Assembly (NCBI RefSeq): GCF_003572205.1
Contig: NZ_QXNY01000008.1
Coordinates: forward strand, 1 to 64,000
From: Algihabitans albus
GTDB taxonomy: Bacteria > Pseudomonadota > Alphaproteobacteria > Kiloniellales > DSM-21159
DNA length: 64,000 nt
Direction: 5' to 3'
In this document: piece by piece, positions 26,344 to 35,256 of the stretch
Layout of the letters: the number at the start of each line of letters is the position of its first letter
Numbering within the stretch: position 1 is the stretch's first letter
The notes under the pieces: model-generated
Told to the model about the DNA's origin: nothing
Databases searched by the model: none
What the model saw: the letters and a program-made list of their open reading frames with translations, nothing else
Made by a program: the position numbers and the translations under genes

Positions 26344-26831
26344 GGGAGGCAGCCGAGATCGAGATCCGTGCGGCACGCCTCTCCGACGCGGCGGAGCTGG
26401 CCCCGCGTCTGCGCCCGGCGGACCGGCGCGAGGTCATGGCCTCCCACGGGCATCGGCCGCTGCAGGCTCTGATTCAGAGCCTGCGGCACTCCGACCTCGC
26501 CTGGGCGGGTCTGATCGATGGCGAAGTCCTCGCGCTCTGGGGTGCGGGCACCACGGCCTTGCTGGGGCGCCAGGGTGCGCCCTGGCTACTGGCCGGACGC
26601 GGTCTGGAGCGCCACAAGCGTTCCTTCCTGCGGCTCAGCCGCGAGAACCTGGCGCGCCTCCAGGCGCGCTACGACTACCTGGAGAACTGGGTCGACGCGC
26701 GCAACACGCGCTCGATCCGCTGGCTGCGCTGGCTCGGCTTCACCTTGGAGCCGGCGGCGCCCCACGGCCGTTTCGGCCGCCCCTTTCACCGTTTCTGGAT
26801 GAGACCCGACCGGATGCAGAACCATGTGTGA
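26340..26831 (+). CDS. T7 gp13-like internal virion / acetyltransferase-fold protein
   Basis: A 163-residue protein overlapping the nozzle gene by ATGA. It has a degenerate GNAT-like fold (IRAARLSDAAELAPRLRPAD at the start, YLENWVDARNTRSIRWLRWL and GFTLEPAAPHG at the end). This is the layout of phage Gp13/DUF2833 proteins encoded between tail and internal core genes. Its place supports a virion or assembly role, not metabolism. Confidence 0.75.
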   Translation: MREAAEIEIRAARLSDAAELAPRLRPADRREVMASHGHRPLQALIQSLRHSDLAWAGLIDGEVLALWGAGTTALLGRQGAPWLLAGRGLERHKRSFLRLSRENLARLQARYDYLENWVDARNTRSIRWLRWLGFTLEPAAPHGRFGRPFHRFWMRPDRMQNHV

Positions 26832-27351
26832 ACCGTTTCTGATCGCCTCGACGGCGGCCACTCTGGGCAGCGCCGCCATGCAGATGCAGGCGCAGAGCCA
26901 GCAGGCGGCGGCCCAGCGCGCCGCGCTGAACTATCAGCGGCAGGTGGCGGAGAACAACGCCAGCACCTCCGAGGCGCTGGCCGAGGATGCCCGCCAGCGC
27001 GGCCGCGCGCAGGAGCGCGCGCAGCGGATGCAGACCCAGCAGTTGCTGGGCCGGCAGCGCGCCGTGCTGGGAGCCACCGGCCTGCAGGCGGACAGCGGTT
27101 CGGCGCTGAACATCCTGGGCGACACGGCGGCGCTGGGCGAACTGGATGCCCTGCAGATCCGCGACAACGCCGCGCGCGAGGCCTGGCAGTTCCGAGCGCA
27201 GGCCTCCAACGACCAGGCCCAGGCCGGCCTCCTCGGACTGCAGGCCAGCAACGTTCAAGGCGCCTCGCCGGCGCCTCTGCTGACCACACTCGGTCGCGTC
27301 TCGGACCGTTGGTACGGCTACGGCAAGGACAGCGGATGGTGGTCGACCTGA
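26824..27351 (+). CDS. T7 gp14-like internal virion protein
   Basis: A 175-residue protein with an N-terminal hydrophobic/Ala-rich segment (CEPFLIASTAATLGSAAMQM) and long Gln/Ala-rich helices, then QQLLGRQRAVLGATGLQADS, GSALNILGDTAALGELDAL. These are features of gp14-like core proteins that are ejected into the cell envelope at infection. It overlaps the preceding gene by eight bases. Confidence 0.78.
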   Translation: MCEPFLIASTAATLGSAAMQMQAQSQQAAAQRAALNYQRQVAENNASTSEALAEDARQRGRAQERAQRMQTQQLLGRQRAVLGATGLQADSGSALNILGDTAALGELDALQIRDNAAREAWQFRAQASNDQAQAGLLGLQASNVQGASPAPLLTTLGRVSDRWYGYGKDSGWWST

Positions 27352-28757
27352 TGGGGAGACGGGCACCGGTGGCCGGCGGTTCACAGCATCCCGCGACCTC
27401 GCCGGAGGTGGAGACCGAGGCGGCGCGCGATGTCTCGGCACCGGCGAGATCCGTCGAGCCGATACGGCCGGCGTCCGAAGCGGCCGTTGATGTCGCAGCG
27501 CCGCCCGATCCGCCGGTTCGAGACGAGCCGCCGGCCGAGGCACCCACGGTGGCCTTTCCTCCACCCCTGCGGGATCCGCAGTGGGAGGCGACGCTGGCGC
27601 AGGCGCGCTGGATCGCGCGTCTCGGGATGCGCAAGCGGCGTCCGGACGGGACGCGGGAGGACTGGCTGGAGCCGGCACAGCGCGCTGTGCTTGAGCGGCG
27701 CGGGCGCCTGCGCCTGGCTCTCTACAAGGCCGCGGACGCCTTCGCCGCGCGCGAGGGCCGCGCGCCGGACAAGCACGAGCAGCGCCGACTGCTCGCCCGA
27801 TTGCTTATCGAGGACGCCGGGGCGCCGCCGAGCGGGAGCACTGCGGCTGCCGCTTTCGCCCAGGGCGATCCGGGCTCGGCGCGAAGTCACCTTCGCCGTG
27901 TCTCGGCGGGCAGCGCGCGAGCGTCCGAAGAGACCCTGCGTTCCGATCCGCAGATTGCAACTGCCGAAGCTCCGCGCGCACCGCCGCTGCCAACGTCGGA
28001 TGACGGAGAGGACCGCGATCCGCTCGATGTGGCTGAAGCCAATTTGAGAGAGACAGCGAGGGGCTGGCGGTTGCGGGGCTGGACCGGAGCTGCCGACTTT
28101 CTGGAGAAATTCCTGAATCGCGACGAGTCTCCAGTCGTTCTTTCACGTGAAGAGGCCCGGAAGATCGAATTCGTCCGAATTGCCGAAAAAGAGAACAATC
28201 GGCGCTTCATAAATGACACATTCACGGGAAATACTGAAAAAAGAGAAATTACAGAGTGCCTTCGCTTTATGACGGACGGAGAGAAATGCGAAATTCAAGA
28301 CCACTATAACTATCTAAGACCGAGCTGGATTTCGAATATTCGGGGGTTTTACAACTTTGCTCAAGACGAACTGCCTGACACAGACCGGACCCGGGAAATC
28401 GACCACTTCCTGTCCTATGGAGCTTTTCATGTCAGATCTGAAGTCGCCTTCGAGGCGGAGAGACATGGAGCCGAGATAAGGATAGTGGGAAATATCACTC
28501 ATCGGATGATAGATACCTACGACTTCAGCACATACAGTTTTGGCCCATTCGATTTCAGTTTCGATCCGATCTCCGAAGCTTACGCTTTGCAGACCGCGGG
28601 ACGAGGTACGCCTTTCGAGATCGGAAGTGTCTGGCGACAGAAAATCCAAGGGACCGTGGAGGTTCTCGGGAGCAAGTCGGTAAGGCGCGATGGAAGGAGA
28701 TTTCGAGAATTCAGACTCGGCGACCCCCGGTTTCGGGTTTGGGATATCGATCCATGA
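27336..28757 (+). CDS. Putative virion-delivered polymorphic toxin 1 (colicin-M-like C-terminal region, weak)
   Basis: A 473-residue modular protein. Residues 1-80 are Pro/Ala-rich; 80-188 form a domain shared with the product of 35577-36905 (QWEATLAQARWIARLG, REDWLEP, RLALYKAADAFAAREGRAPD); 190-265 are a linker; from about 268 the DNA becomes markedly AT-richer. The C-terminal domain contains D393-x-Y-D-F, like the catalytic D-x-Y-D-F of colicin M, but the following His-Arg pair is not in place. It is translationally coupled to the gp14-like gene (overlap), and two anchored putative immunity genes follow. ATG 27336 has AAGGAC upstream; ATG 27351 is an alternative. Confidence 0.55.
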   Translation: MVVDLMGRRAPVAGGSQHPATSPEVETEAARDVSAPARSVEPIRPASEAAVDVAAPPDPPVRDEPPAEAPTVAFPPPLRDPQWEATLAQARWIARLGMRKRRPDGTREDWLEPAQRAVLERRGRLRLALYKAADAFAAREGRAPDKHEQRRLLARLLIEDAGAPPSGSTAAAAFAQGDPGSARSHLRRVSAGSARASEETLRSDPQIATAEAPRAPPLPTSDDGEDRDPLDVAEANLRETARGWRLRGWTGAADFLEKFLNRDESPVVLSREEARKIEFVRIAEKENNRRFINDTFTGNTEKREITECLRFMTDGEKCEIQDHYNYLRPSWISNIRGFYNFAQDELPDTDRTREIDHFLSYGAFHVRSEVAFEAERHGAEIRIVGNITHRMIDTYDFSTYSFGPFDFSFDPISEAYALQTAGRGTPFEIGSVWRQKIQGTVEVLGSKSVRRDGRRFREFRLGDPRFRVWDIDP

Positions 28758-28767
28758 GAGTTGATAG

Positions 28768-29253
28768 ATGACCCTCGCTTTAGAGAGCAAATCCCCTCCC
28801 AGCTTTCCGCGACGACACAAAGGTAAGTTACTGATCTTGTTGCTCTTAGGGATCTTGTCATTCTCATTTGCGCCCTATCGGCCAAGCTGTGGATTGCCGG
28901 GCTACAGTTTCGGACCGGAGTTTCGGGCCGAATATCTCGAGGCTTTGCTTGGGCACATGTACCGCTTGCGGGAGAGTGAGGGGCATAATTGGAGTAGAGT
29001 CTTCATAATGAGAGGTTTGCGACTCTATCTCTTGCGGTGGGAGCGGAACACCATGCTGACGCAGGAAGCCAATCGTTTGGCGGCGCGAGATATTCTCGAC
29101 GGTTGGCTCAAGAACTTGCCCGACCGGGAAAGGCTGGACGAGCTAGATCGAATGGATCGGGGTATAGCTATCGCCGAGGGAGCGAGGGGCGACTTGGCCT
29201 TGGCGCGCCTCTGGTGCTCCGATCTGCAGGATGTAACGAGAGCGAATCTCTAA
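28768..29253 (+). CDS. Membrane-anchored putative immunity protein 1a
   Basis: A 161-residue protein: a positively charged start (PRRHKGK), one transmembrane helix (LLILLLLGILSFSFA, residues about 20-36) and a periplasmic domain beginning with Cys and GPEFRAEYLEALLGHMYRLR. The topology is N-in, periplasm-out, like the colicin M immunity protein. It starts ten bases after toxin 1 and is paralogous to the next gene, supporting an immunity role. No family is recognised. Confidence 0.5.
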   Translation: MTLALESKSPPSFPRRHKGKLLILLLLGILSFSFAPYRPSCGLPGYSFGPEFRAEYLEALLGHMYRLRESEGHNWSRVFIMRGLRLYLLRWERNTMLTQEANRLAARDILDGWLKNLPDRERLDELDRMDRGIAIAEGARGDLALARLWCSDLQDVTRANL

Positions 29254-29389
29254 AAGGATAGAGTATGCGCCGCTTGTCGGCGTCTGCTGGCCACCACTGC
29301 AGCTGGTTATGTTTTTGCGCAGCTGCTGTCTGTCCCGATAATCGCAATGTTCGTTCGAGGGCGGAGACGTGTCGGAGAGGACACAGAGA

Positions 29390-29920
29390 ATGCGTTGGCG
29401 TTGGACTTGCCGGAGACTGTTTCTGCTTTTGGGAATGACGGCCTTCTTGGCACTCAACGTTCACCCGTTCGTAGTCTCCTGCGATCGGGGCGGTCCTTGG
29501 CTGGGGCCGGAGCTGAGGGCGGAGTATCGGCTTGCAGTCGTGCGAGGGATGCTCAATCTGCGCGAGGGCTGGTTCACCTGGCCTGGCCACGAGCTTTTCG
29601 ATCCGGGCACCTTCGACTGGTCTGGCCTGGTGCTTACGGTCGGCGACCGCCTCTACATGATTTCCTGGGAGACTCTGACCGATCTTCCCCTCAATGCGTC
29701 GAACGGTGCAGTCCGGGGTATTGCAAGTCGCTGGGTGCAAGCCGGGCTCTCGGAAGGGCCGGTATACGAGTACTACAAAGCGATGCAGTTACGAGGCTCG
29801 GCCGGCTTTAGAGCTCAGGACGAAACGTTCTGCGCCGCGATTGAGGTTATTGCCACACCGGGTGTGCCTCGTACGGGCCTCGAGCCTGTCGCAGTACCGG
29901 TACATACCGATCAGAGGTGA
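29390..29920 (+). CDS. Membrane-anchored putative immunity protein 1b (paralogue of 1a)
   Basis: A 176-residue protein with the same plan as the gene before: basic N-terminus (RMRWRWTCRR), one transmembrane helix (LFLLLGMTAFLALNV), a Cys and then LGPELRAEYRLAVVRGMLNL, alignable to GPEFRAEYLEALLGHMYRLR of the neighbour. Tandem diverged immunity genes are common behind polymorphic toxins and may protect against variant toxins. ATG 29390 is preceded by GGAGAGGAC; GTG 29369 is possible. Confidence 0.5.
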   Translation: MRWRWTCRRLFLLLGMTAFLALNVHPFVVSCDRGGPWLGPELRAEYRLAVVRGMLNLREGWFTWPGHELFDPGTFDWSGLVLTVGDRLYMISWETLTDLPLNASNGAVRGIASRWVQAGLSEGPVYEYYKAMQLRGSAGFRAQDETFCAAIEVIATPGVPRTGLEPVAVPVHTDQR

Positions 29921-30082
29921 GGCGCGATCGCTGCCGCGGTGAGCAGCCGAGCTGTCTTCTCCGGTGTGACGGCTGGGTATGGCGCGGGTATGGCGGCGGA
30001 CTCTATTCGGGCGCATCTGCGGCCGGCCTGTGCTGCTTCTGTAAGGGCGGCGCGGGCCCATCGGAACAATCGGGAGAGTCAG

Positions 30083-30412
30083 ATGCGTGACTGCCGGCTT
30101 TTTACTCGTGCGTCATCCGGATGCGACGCCGCCTGTCAGCCGACGTCAACTTTCACCGGCGGGGATGTGAATTCAGCGTTGTTTTTCGAAGATGATGCGG
30201 TGCTGCGAGCAGATCTAAGGAGCGACTCAGCGTCTTTCCTGATTGATCGTCCCTCTACCACAGATCACGCCATGTTCGACGAGCTGAGGGTCGTTACGCG
30301 CTTGCCGAGCGGTGAAACGATCGAAGCCGGCTTCTGGCTCAGGCTAAGCCTCATGGGTGGGCCGGAAAGCTATTCAGTCGTGTTGAAAGGCAGCGGCATC
30401 AAGGCGCTGTGA
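30083..30412 (+). CDS. Hypothetical protein in the toxin/immunity region
   Basis: A 109-residue protein without recognised family. The second half has a plausible beta pattern (LRVVTRLPSGETIEAGFWLR, SYSVVLKGSG). A CGGGAGAG site precedes ATG 30083. It follows the two putative immunity genes in the same direction and could be a further cassette remnant or immunity gene; the evidence is weak. Confidence 0.35.
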   Translation: MRDCRLFTRASSGCDAACQPTSTFTGGDVNSALFFEDDAVLRADLRSDSASFLIDRPSTTDHAMFDELRVVTRLPSGETIEAGFWLRLSLMGGPESYSVVLKGSGIKAL

Positions 30413-31070
30413 ATTCGCGCGCGCACTTTAGAGGAAGAGGACCTGCCGCCTTCGGAAACCCTCAGCATCCCGAAGGCTCTTTGGTGGACTTGGGAAGCCA
30501 CGACCCGTTGCCAGGTCAAGCGCCCGTTCGACGTCAACCCAGCCGCTTTTTCAGGATGACATGAGAGCAACCGCCGCCCTTCGTTTGCGAGGCTGATTCG
30601 CAACTCTCGTCGAGATCCTGAGTCTGACCTCCGCCGGGGGAGCCGTGCATCCGGCGCAGCGTTAGGCTCGCGCCGAAGCCGAAGAGGGAGCGGTGCCAGG
30701 CGGCTCGGTAGAGCTTACGCGCCTTGCACTCCTCAGCACCAGTGCCGCCGACGATACGCAGCCGGCGGCCAACCGGTGTCCACAGTCCGGATATCCGTCG
30801 GTCGGGACCGTTCTCGCGGTTTCCAGTGAGCGGTACTCCGTCCGCCTGCTCTCGGCAGGGACCTGGCGGATGGGTCACGCCACCGGCTGAAGCGAGACCG
30901 CGTCCGCTCGCGCGTAGCGCGTGCGCGCTGCGTCGCGCCTCTCTCCAGACCTTCACAGCACACGCGAATTTCCGACCGCAGCGTCGCCCTGGCGCCGGCC
31001 CCGCCCGGTTTTCGTCTGGCGGCCCCCGGCGCGACCCGGTGCCGCGCGCTCCTCATGAAAGGGCCAGATC
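30413..31070. other. Interval of 658 bases without a supported gene
   Basis: A minus-strand frame of 140 residues (30534-30956) crosses it but lacks a family resemblance or a good ribosome-binding site. GC-rich towards the end, close to the start of the next virion gene. It may be debris of earlier toxin cassettes; nothing definite is visible. Confidence 0.4.
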
Positions 31071-31886
31071 ATGGTCGATGCCAAGATGCTCTATCCGACG
31101 ACGCCGGCCCGCAGACTGGACGACAGCAGGTCCGGTGCGGACGACGAAAGAGCCCGGCCGCTGGATCTCGCGGGCCGGGGCTTCGCGAGTGGTTTCGCTG
31201 GCGCGGAGGTGTCGCCAGCGGATCTGTCAGGCGAAGGCACCGGCGTCCCCGAGCGGCCGGAGCGGGACGCGAAGGCCGCCGCCGAGGAGACCGCCCAGCA
31301 GGCAACCACAGAAATGCTTGGGGAGGCGCCCGGGGAGACGCCCGAGCCGAGGGCCGAGCTGACGCCGGAGCAGCGCACGGCGCTGTTCTACACGGCACCG
31401 GACGGACCGGTGGCGACGGCCGGACAGGTCGCGTTGGGACTCTCCGGCTTCTTCGACGGGCTGCAGGCCAGCTTGTCCGACGCGCCGGAGCGGTGCGACC
31501 AGGCCGCCGAGGCCGAGCGCGCGCTGCCGGCCGCCCTGAGCGAGGCCGGCTTGGCGGCTGGAGATCTGCGTGAGCTGACCGGCCTGATCGAGGGCTACGT
31601 CCGAGCGGTCGGCGAGATGGAGCCGGGACAGGGGCAGGAACAAATCGAGCAACAAGAAAAGAGACAAGGACAGGACTACGCCCGCGCCGAAGCAAGGCTG
31701 CGCGAGACCTTCGGGCCGCGCGCCGGACCGCTGCTCGCCGATGCCCGCGCCGCCGTGGCGTTGGTCGAGCGCCGAAGCCCCGGCTTCAAGGCTTGGCTGG
31801 ACGCGACCGGGGCCGGCAACGACCCGCGCATCCTGCGCGCCGCAATTCGCGCCGGCCGGCGTCTGCGTCGGGAGGGCCGTCTCTAG
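31071..31886 (+). CDS. Putative virion-associated protein preceding the gp16-like gene
   Basis: A 271-residue protein: a disordered acidic N-terminal half, a short hydrophobic segment (GQVALGLSGFFDGLQASL), a helical Gln/Glu-rich stretch near residues 180-205, and a C-terminal helical domain (ARLRETFGPRAGPLLADARA, NDPRILRAAIRAGRRLRREG) like that seen in small phage head/internal proteins. The stop overlaps the start of the 892-residue gene (TAGTG), so the two are coupled. The role is inferred from position. Confidence 0.5.
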   Translation: MVDAKMLYPTTPARRLDDSRSGADDERARPLDLAGRGFASGFAGAEVSPADLSGEGTGVPERPERDAKAAAEETAQQATTEMLGEAPGETPEPRAELTPEQRTALFYTAPDGPVATAGQVALGLSGFFDGLQASLSDAPERCDQAAEAERALPAALSEAGLAAGDLRELTGLIEGYVRAVGEMEPGQGQEQIEQQEKRQGQDYARAEARLRETFGPRAGPLLADARAAVALVERRSPGFKAWLDATGAGNDPRILRAAIRAGRRLRREGRL

Positions 31887-34564
31887 TGCGTGTGCCCCGC
31901 GTTACCGAACAGCAGGTCCAGATCGCGCCGTTGCCTAACGCGCGCCAGCGGTTGACGGTCTCGGCCGACACCTTCGGCGCCCAGCGTGCCCGGCACCTGT
32001 CCCAGGGCGCCGAGGGCCTGGCGCAAGCCGGCGATGCGCTCGCCCGGGTCGGCTTCGAACGCCAGGCCGAGCGGACCGAGGCGGAAGCCGAAGAGGCCTT
32101 CGCGCGCTGGCAGGTCGCGGCGACCGATACCCTGGCGGGCTTTCGCGGTCTGCAGGGCGGGGACGCGGTCGGCGCCTACGACGCGGCGTTCGCGGAATTG
32201 ACCGGCCTGCAGAGGCGGATCGGCGGCGCGCTTGGCGGCGGATCCGGAAGCGACGGTGGCGGGAGTGGCAGGGGGCGGGCCTATGCGCTCTTCACGCGGC
32301 AGGTCGCCAACCGGCAGCCGGCCTTCGCGGCTGGCCTGGAACGGCATCGCGACGCCCAATCCCGGGTTTACCGGACCGCCGCGATGGAGGCCCGCATGCA
32401 GTCAGCGGTGGCCGCTGGTTTGGCCGACCCCTTGTTGGGTCCGGGGGCCGAGCTGGAGATCCGGGCTGTCGCCCAACAGCAGGGCGAGGCGCAGGGCCTG
32501 CCGCCGGAGACGGTCGAGGCCATCGCGCTCGGCCACATCTCGAAGATCCATCTCGGCAGGGTGGACCGCCTGCTGGCCGAGGGGCGCGGCGCGGAGGCGC
32601 GGACCTACCTGGAAAGCCACGGGCAGGGGATGACCGCCGCCGACCGGCTGCTGCTCGACACCAAGACGAGTGCGGTGGAGCGCACGGCCGAGGTGAAGGC
32701 GCTGTACCAGGCCATCGCGACCGGCGCGCCGTTGCCCGCCTCTGCCAGAGAGCGGGGAGCGGCGTCGGAGGGCGACCCTTCGCCGGTCGAGTCCCTGGCG
32801 CCCGCAGCCGCTTTCGGCCCTCGTGCAACGGCGGCTCAGGCGAAGGCGGCCGTGCAGGCGGAGATTCTGGCCGGCAGTCCGCAGGCGGGGCCGCATAAGG
32901 TCTATCGGAAGCGGATGGCGCGACTGGCTGGTGTGGAGGCCGAGGATCCCCGGGTGCGCGGCGGCGCGGCGGACGAGCTGACGGCGGCCTACGAGCGGGA
33001 GACGGCGGCGCTGCGGGGCGCCAAGGCGACGGCGCAGGTGGAGATCCAGCGCGGCCTGCGCGCTGGCGAGGTCACACCCGCGAGCCTGCCGCCGGACCTG
33101 GCGGCGGTGTTGAGCGAGAGCGAGCGGGACGAGCTGGAGGACTGGTGGCGGACCGGCCTGGCGGTCGAGCCCGACGCGGCCTTGTTCGAGGCGCTGCACG
33201 CGCTGTTCCCCGCCTTCCCGGACGAGGTCTCTCTAGAGGCCCCGCAAATCGCCCGGCATCTGAGCCAAGAGCAGGAGGCCTTCGCGCGGCGTCGGCTGGA
33301 AGAGGGTGGCGCGCCGAACGCGCCCGGCCCGGCAAACGGTTCGCCTAAGGCGGTGGAGGGCGAGGGCAGCCCAGTCCGTCTGGGCGAGCTGGATGAGACG
33401 CTGGAGGACGCGGGCTTCGAGGTCTGGACGAACGGCGCCGAGGTTCCCTGGGATATCAACCGCCGCCCTGCCGGCACGTTGCCCACCGAGGACGAGCCGC
33501 GCGAGACCCAGGTCGCCGCCGGCATCTTCGGAGACGATGGGGATGAGGGCGGAGGCGACGGGCAGGACGGCAGGCAGGACAGCGGTGGGGGTAACCGGCC
33601 GGGTGGTGAGCCGGAACAAGCCGCACCGCCCGAGGCGCCGCGGGACGCGCCCGCCGAGCCGGAAGCTGCGCCGTCTGAGGCCGAGGAAGACGCTGCTTTC
33701 GATGAGGCGGCAGCGAAGGCTCTCGCGGATCTGATCGAGCAGGCGGCCGATCTTACCGGCTTGTCCGAGGAGCAGATCGAGCTGCTGGGCCGCGAGACCC
33801 TGAAGCTCATCCCTGGGGTCGGGGCGCCCTTGTCCTATCAGGACGGCGTCGAGGCCCTGGCCCAAGCACGGCGTGCCCTGGACGACGAAGACCACTGGGC
33901 TGCGCTGCTGGCCGCGAGCGAAGGTCTGATCGAGCTCGCCGGGATTGTCCCCGTCCTCGGGCCCTTCGTCCGTGGTGCCAGGACGGCCGGAAAGGTGATC
34001 GGACGTGCGGCGCTCGAAATCCTCGGGCGGGTTCGTAAGACCCCGCGCGGCCGGGACCTGGCGCGAGCGAAGAAGCCAGGCGGTTCGACCGCCCGCGCGC
34101 CGCAGGGCAGCGTTGCGCGGCTCCGCACCAAGTCGGGAGTCGAGGCGGGGGTCGAGACCGCGGGCCAGCGTCTGGATGTCATTCGGCGCCTCAAGAGTGT
34201 GATTGGCTATCTCAGGCCATCCGACGAGGTGTCGGTGATGGGGCTGATCAGCGGCGGGCGCTTGAAAAATGAAGCAAGAACGGCTGGGCACATAGTCAAT
34301 ATCCAGCGCGGCGGCGGTGCTGCCGCAGCCGATGCGGCCTTCGAGCGGATCATACGGGAACAGGGCGGTACGCTTGGGGATGTAGTTTACAAAGGTAGAG
34401 GCAGGCGTCTCTTTACAACGCGTGACGGAACCACCTATACGCGAAGGCTGAGTACCAACAGAAATGGTGAGACCGTTTCGGTGATCGTGGTGGCGCCCGG
34501 CGCGAACGATATGAACAGGTTCGATATCAAAGTTCGCTTTGGCGACGAAGGGGTGCAGCGATGA
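31886..34564 (+). CDS. Internal virion (gp16-like) protein fused to a polymorphic-toxin C-terminus
   Basis: An 892-residue fusion. Residues 1 to about 560 look like a large ejected internal virion protein of podoviruses (start VRVPRVTEQQVQIAPLPNAR, long Ala/Glu/Arg helices, ARTYLESHGQGMTAADRLLL). About 560-620 is an acidic Pro/Glu linker. About 620-710 is a hydrophobic pre-toxin segment (LIPGVGAPLSYQDGVEALAQ, AGIVPVLGPFVRGARTAGKV) typical of polymorphic toxins. The last about 130 residues are a variable tip ending in RFDIKVRF, in DNA with lower GC. GTG 31886 with GGGAGGG is the start. ATGA overlap with the downstream putative immunity gene supports a toxin/immunity pair. Confidence 0.65.
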   Translation: MRVPRVTEQQVQIAPLPNARQRLTVSADTFGAQRARHLSQGAEGLAQAGDALARVGFERQAERTEAEAEEAFARWQVAATDTLAGFRGLQGGDAVGAYDAAFAELTGLQRRIGGALGGGSGSDGGGSGRGRAYALFTRQVANRQPAFAAGLERHRDAQSRVYRTAAMEARMQSAVAAGLADPLLGPGAELEIRAVAQQQGEAQGLPPETVEAIALGHISKIHLGRVDRLLAEGRGAEARTYLESHGQGMTAADRLLLDTKTSAVERTAEVKALYQAIATGAPLPASARERGAASEGDPSPVESLAPAAAFGPRATAAQAKAAVQAEILAGSPQAGPHKVYRKRMARLAGVEAEDPRVRGGAADELTAAYERETAALRGAKATAQVEIQRGLRAGEVTPASLPPDLAAVLSESERDELEDWWRTGLAVEPDAALFEALHALFPAFPDEVSLEAPQIARHLSQEQEAFARRRLEEGGAPNAPGPANGSPKAVEGEGSPVRLGELDETLEDAGFEVWTNGAEVPWDINRRPAGTLPTEDEPRETQVAAGIFGDDGDEGGGDGQDGRQDSGGGNRPGGEPEQAAPPEAPRDAPAEPEAAPSEAEEDAAFDEAAAKALADLIEQAADLTGLSEEQIELLGRETLKLIPGVGAPLSYQDGVEALAQARRALDDEDHWAALLAASEGLIELAGIVPVLGPFVRGARTAGKVIGRAALEILGRVRKTPRGRDLARAKKPGGSTARAPQGSVARLRTKSGVEAGVETAGQRLDVIRRLKSVIGYLRPSDEVSVMGLISGGRLKNEARTAGHIVNIQRGGGAAAADAAFERIIREQGGTLGDVVYKGRGRRLFTTRDGTTYTRRLSTNRNGETVSVIVVAPGANDMNRFDIKVRFGDEGVQR

Positions 34565-35256
34565 AGACCAAGCATTCCGATGGTTTCGAATTTCAGGTCT
34601 TGGAGCCGGCAGAAAGCTGGGACCGGGCTCTACCTCGCTATAGCGAAGTCTTCGTGCTGGGCGAGGGAGGAGGGTTAGATGACCGACCGCTTTATCGTCG
34701 AGATCGACCTATGCGTATTTTTCGTAATCCGAATTGGCAGGTGGTGGCACTATTCAATGAACCCTTCTTTTCAGGACTTCAAACGCTCCCGCCCGGCGAA
34801 CCCGAGATGTGTCGAGGCCTTTTCGAACGCGACCACCTCGCGCCGCTTCTCAGCATTCTTCAGGAACGACAGACTCCGCATATCTATCTCACCTACATGG
34901 GCGGACCCGATCAGCTGGAAACTCTTCTGATTCCACCACGGCGACCGGAGCTGAATGCGGCTTGGCTCAGCAATGATCTTTTCATGATGCTCTGTTGCTT
35001 CGCTACCGACGACCGGGCCGATTGGGGACTGGTGATTGACGAGAACGTCATGTACCTCGGTGGCGAACAGGACCTCATGAAAAGGTTCGCCGCTGAGTCT
35101 GGGGGGATGGACGAACTGATCCGCCTCTTTTCGCTCTACATCGAAGAACATACGGTGCCCGGTGCGCCGCACTACGGAGTCGCTCCAGCGCGTTTCTATC
35201 GCCATCTCTACAGCTACTGCGGCTGGGACTGGCCCTTCCCGGAGCCGCCTCTATAG
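34561..35256 (+). CDS. Putative cytoplasmic immunity protein for the gp16-toxin fusion
   Basis: A 231-residue acidic protein without signal peptide or membrane segment and without a family I recognise. It starts inside the stop codon of the fusion gene (ATGA), is AT-richer than the locus average and is followed by a break in coding. Position, composition and size fit an immunity protein; a cytoplasmic location would imply a toxin acting inside the cell, for example on nucleic acid. Confidence 0.5.
   Translation: MKTKHSDGFEFQVLEPAESWDRALPRYSEVFVLGEGGGLDDRPLYRRDRPMRIFRNPNWQVVALFNEPFFSGLQTLPPGEPEMCRGLFERDHLAPLLSILQERQTPHIYLTYMGGPDQLETLLIPPRRPELNAAWLSNDLFMMLCCFATDDRADWGLVIDENVMYLGGEQDLMKRFAAESGGMDELIRLFSLYIEEHTVPGAPHYGVAPARFYRHLYSYCGWDWPFPEPPL

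Noticed and set aside
26340-26831. Metabolic GNAT acetyltransferase
   Set aside because: The acetyl-CoA motif is degenerate and the gene overlaps virion genes on both sides, fitting the phage gp13-like family.
30534-30956. Minus-strand 140-residue frame in the toxin region
   Set aside because: No family resemblance or clear ribosome-binding site, and its Arg/Gly-rich composition is what a chance frame in GC-rich DNA gives.
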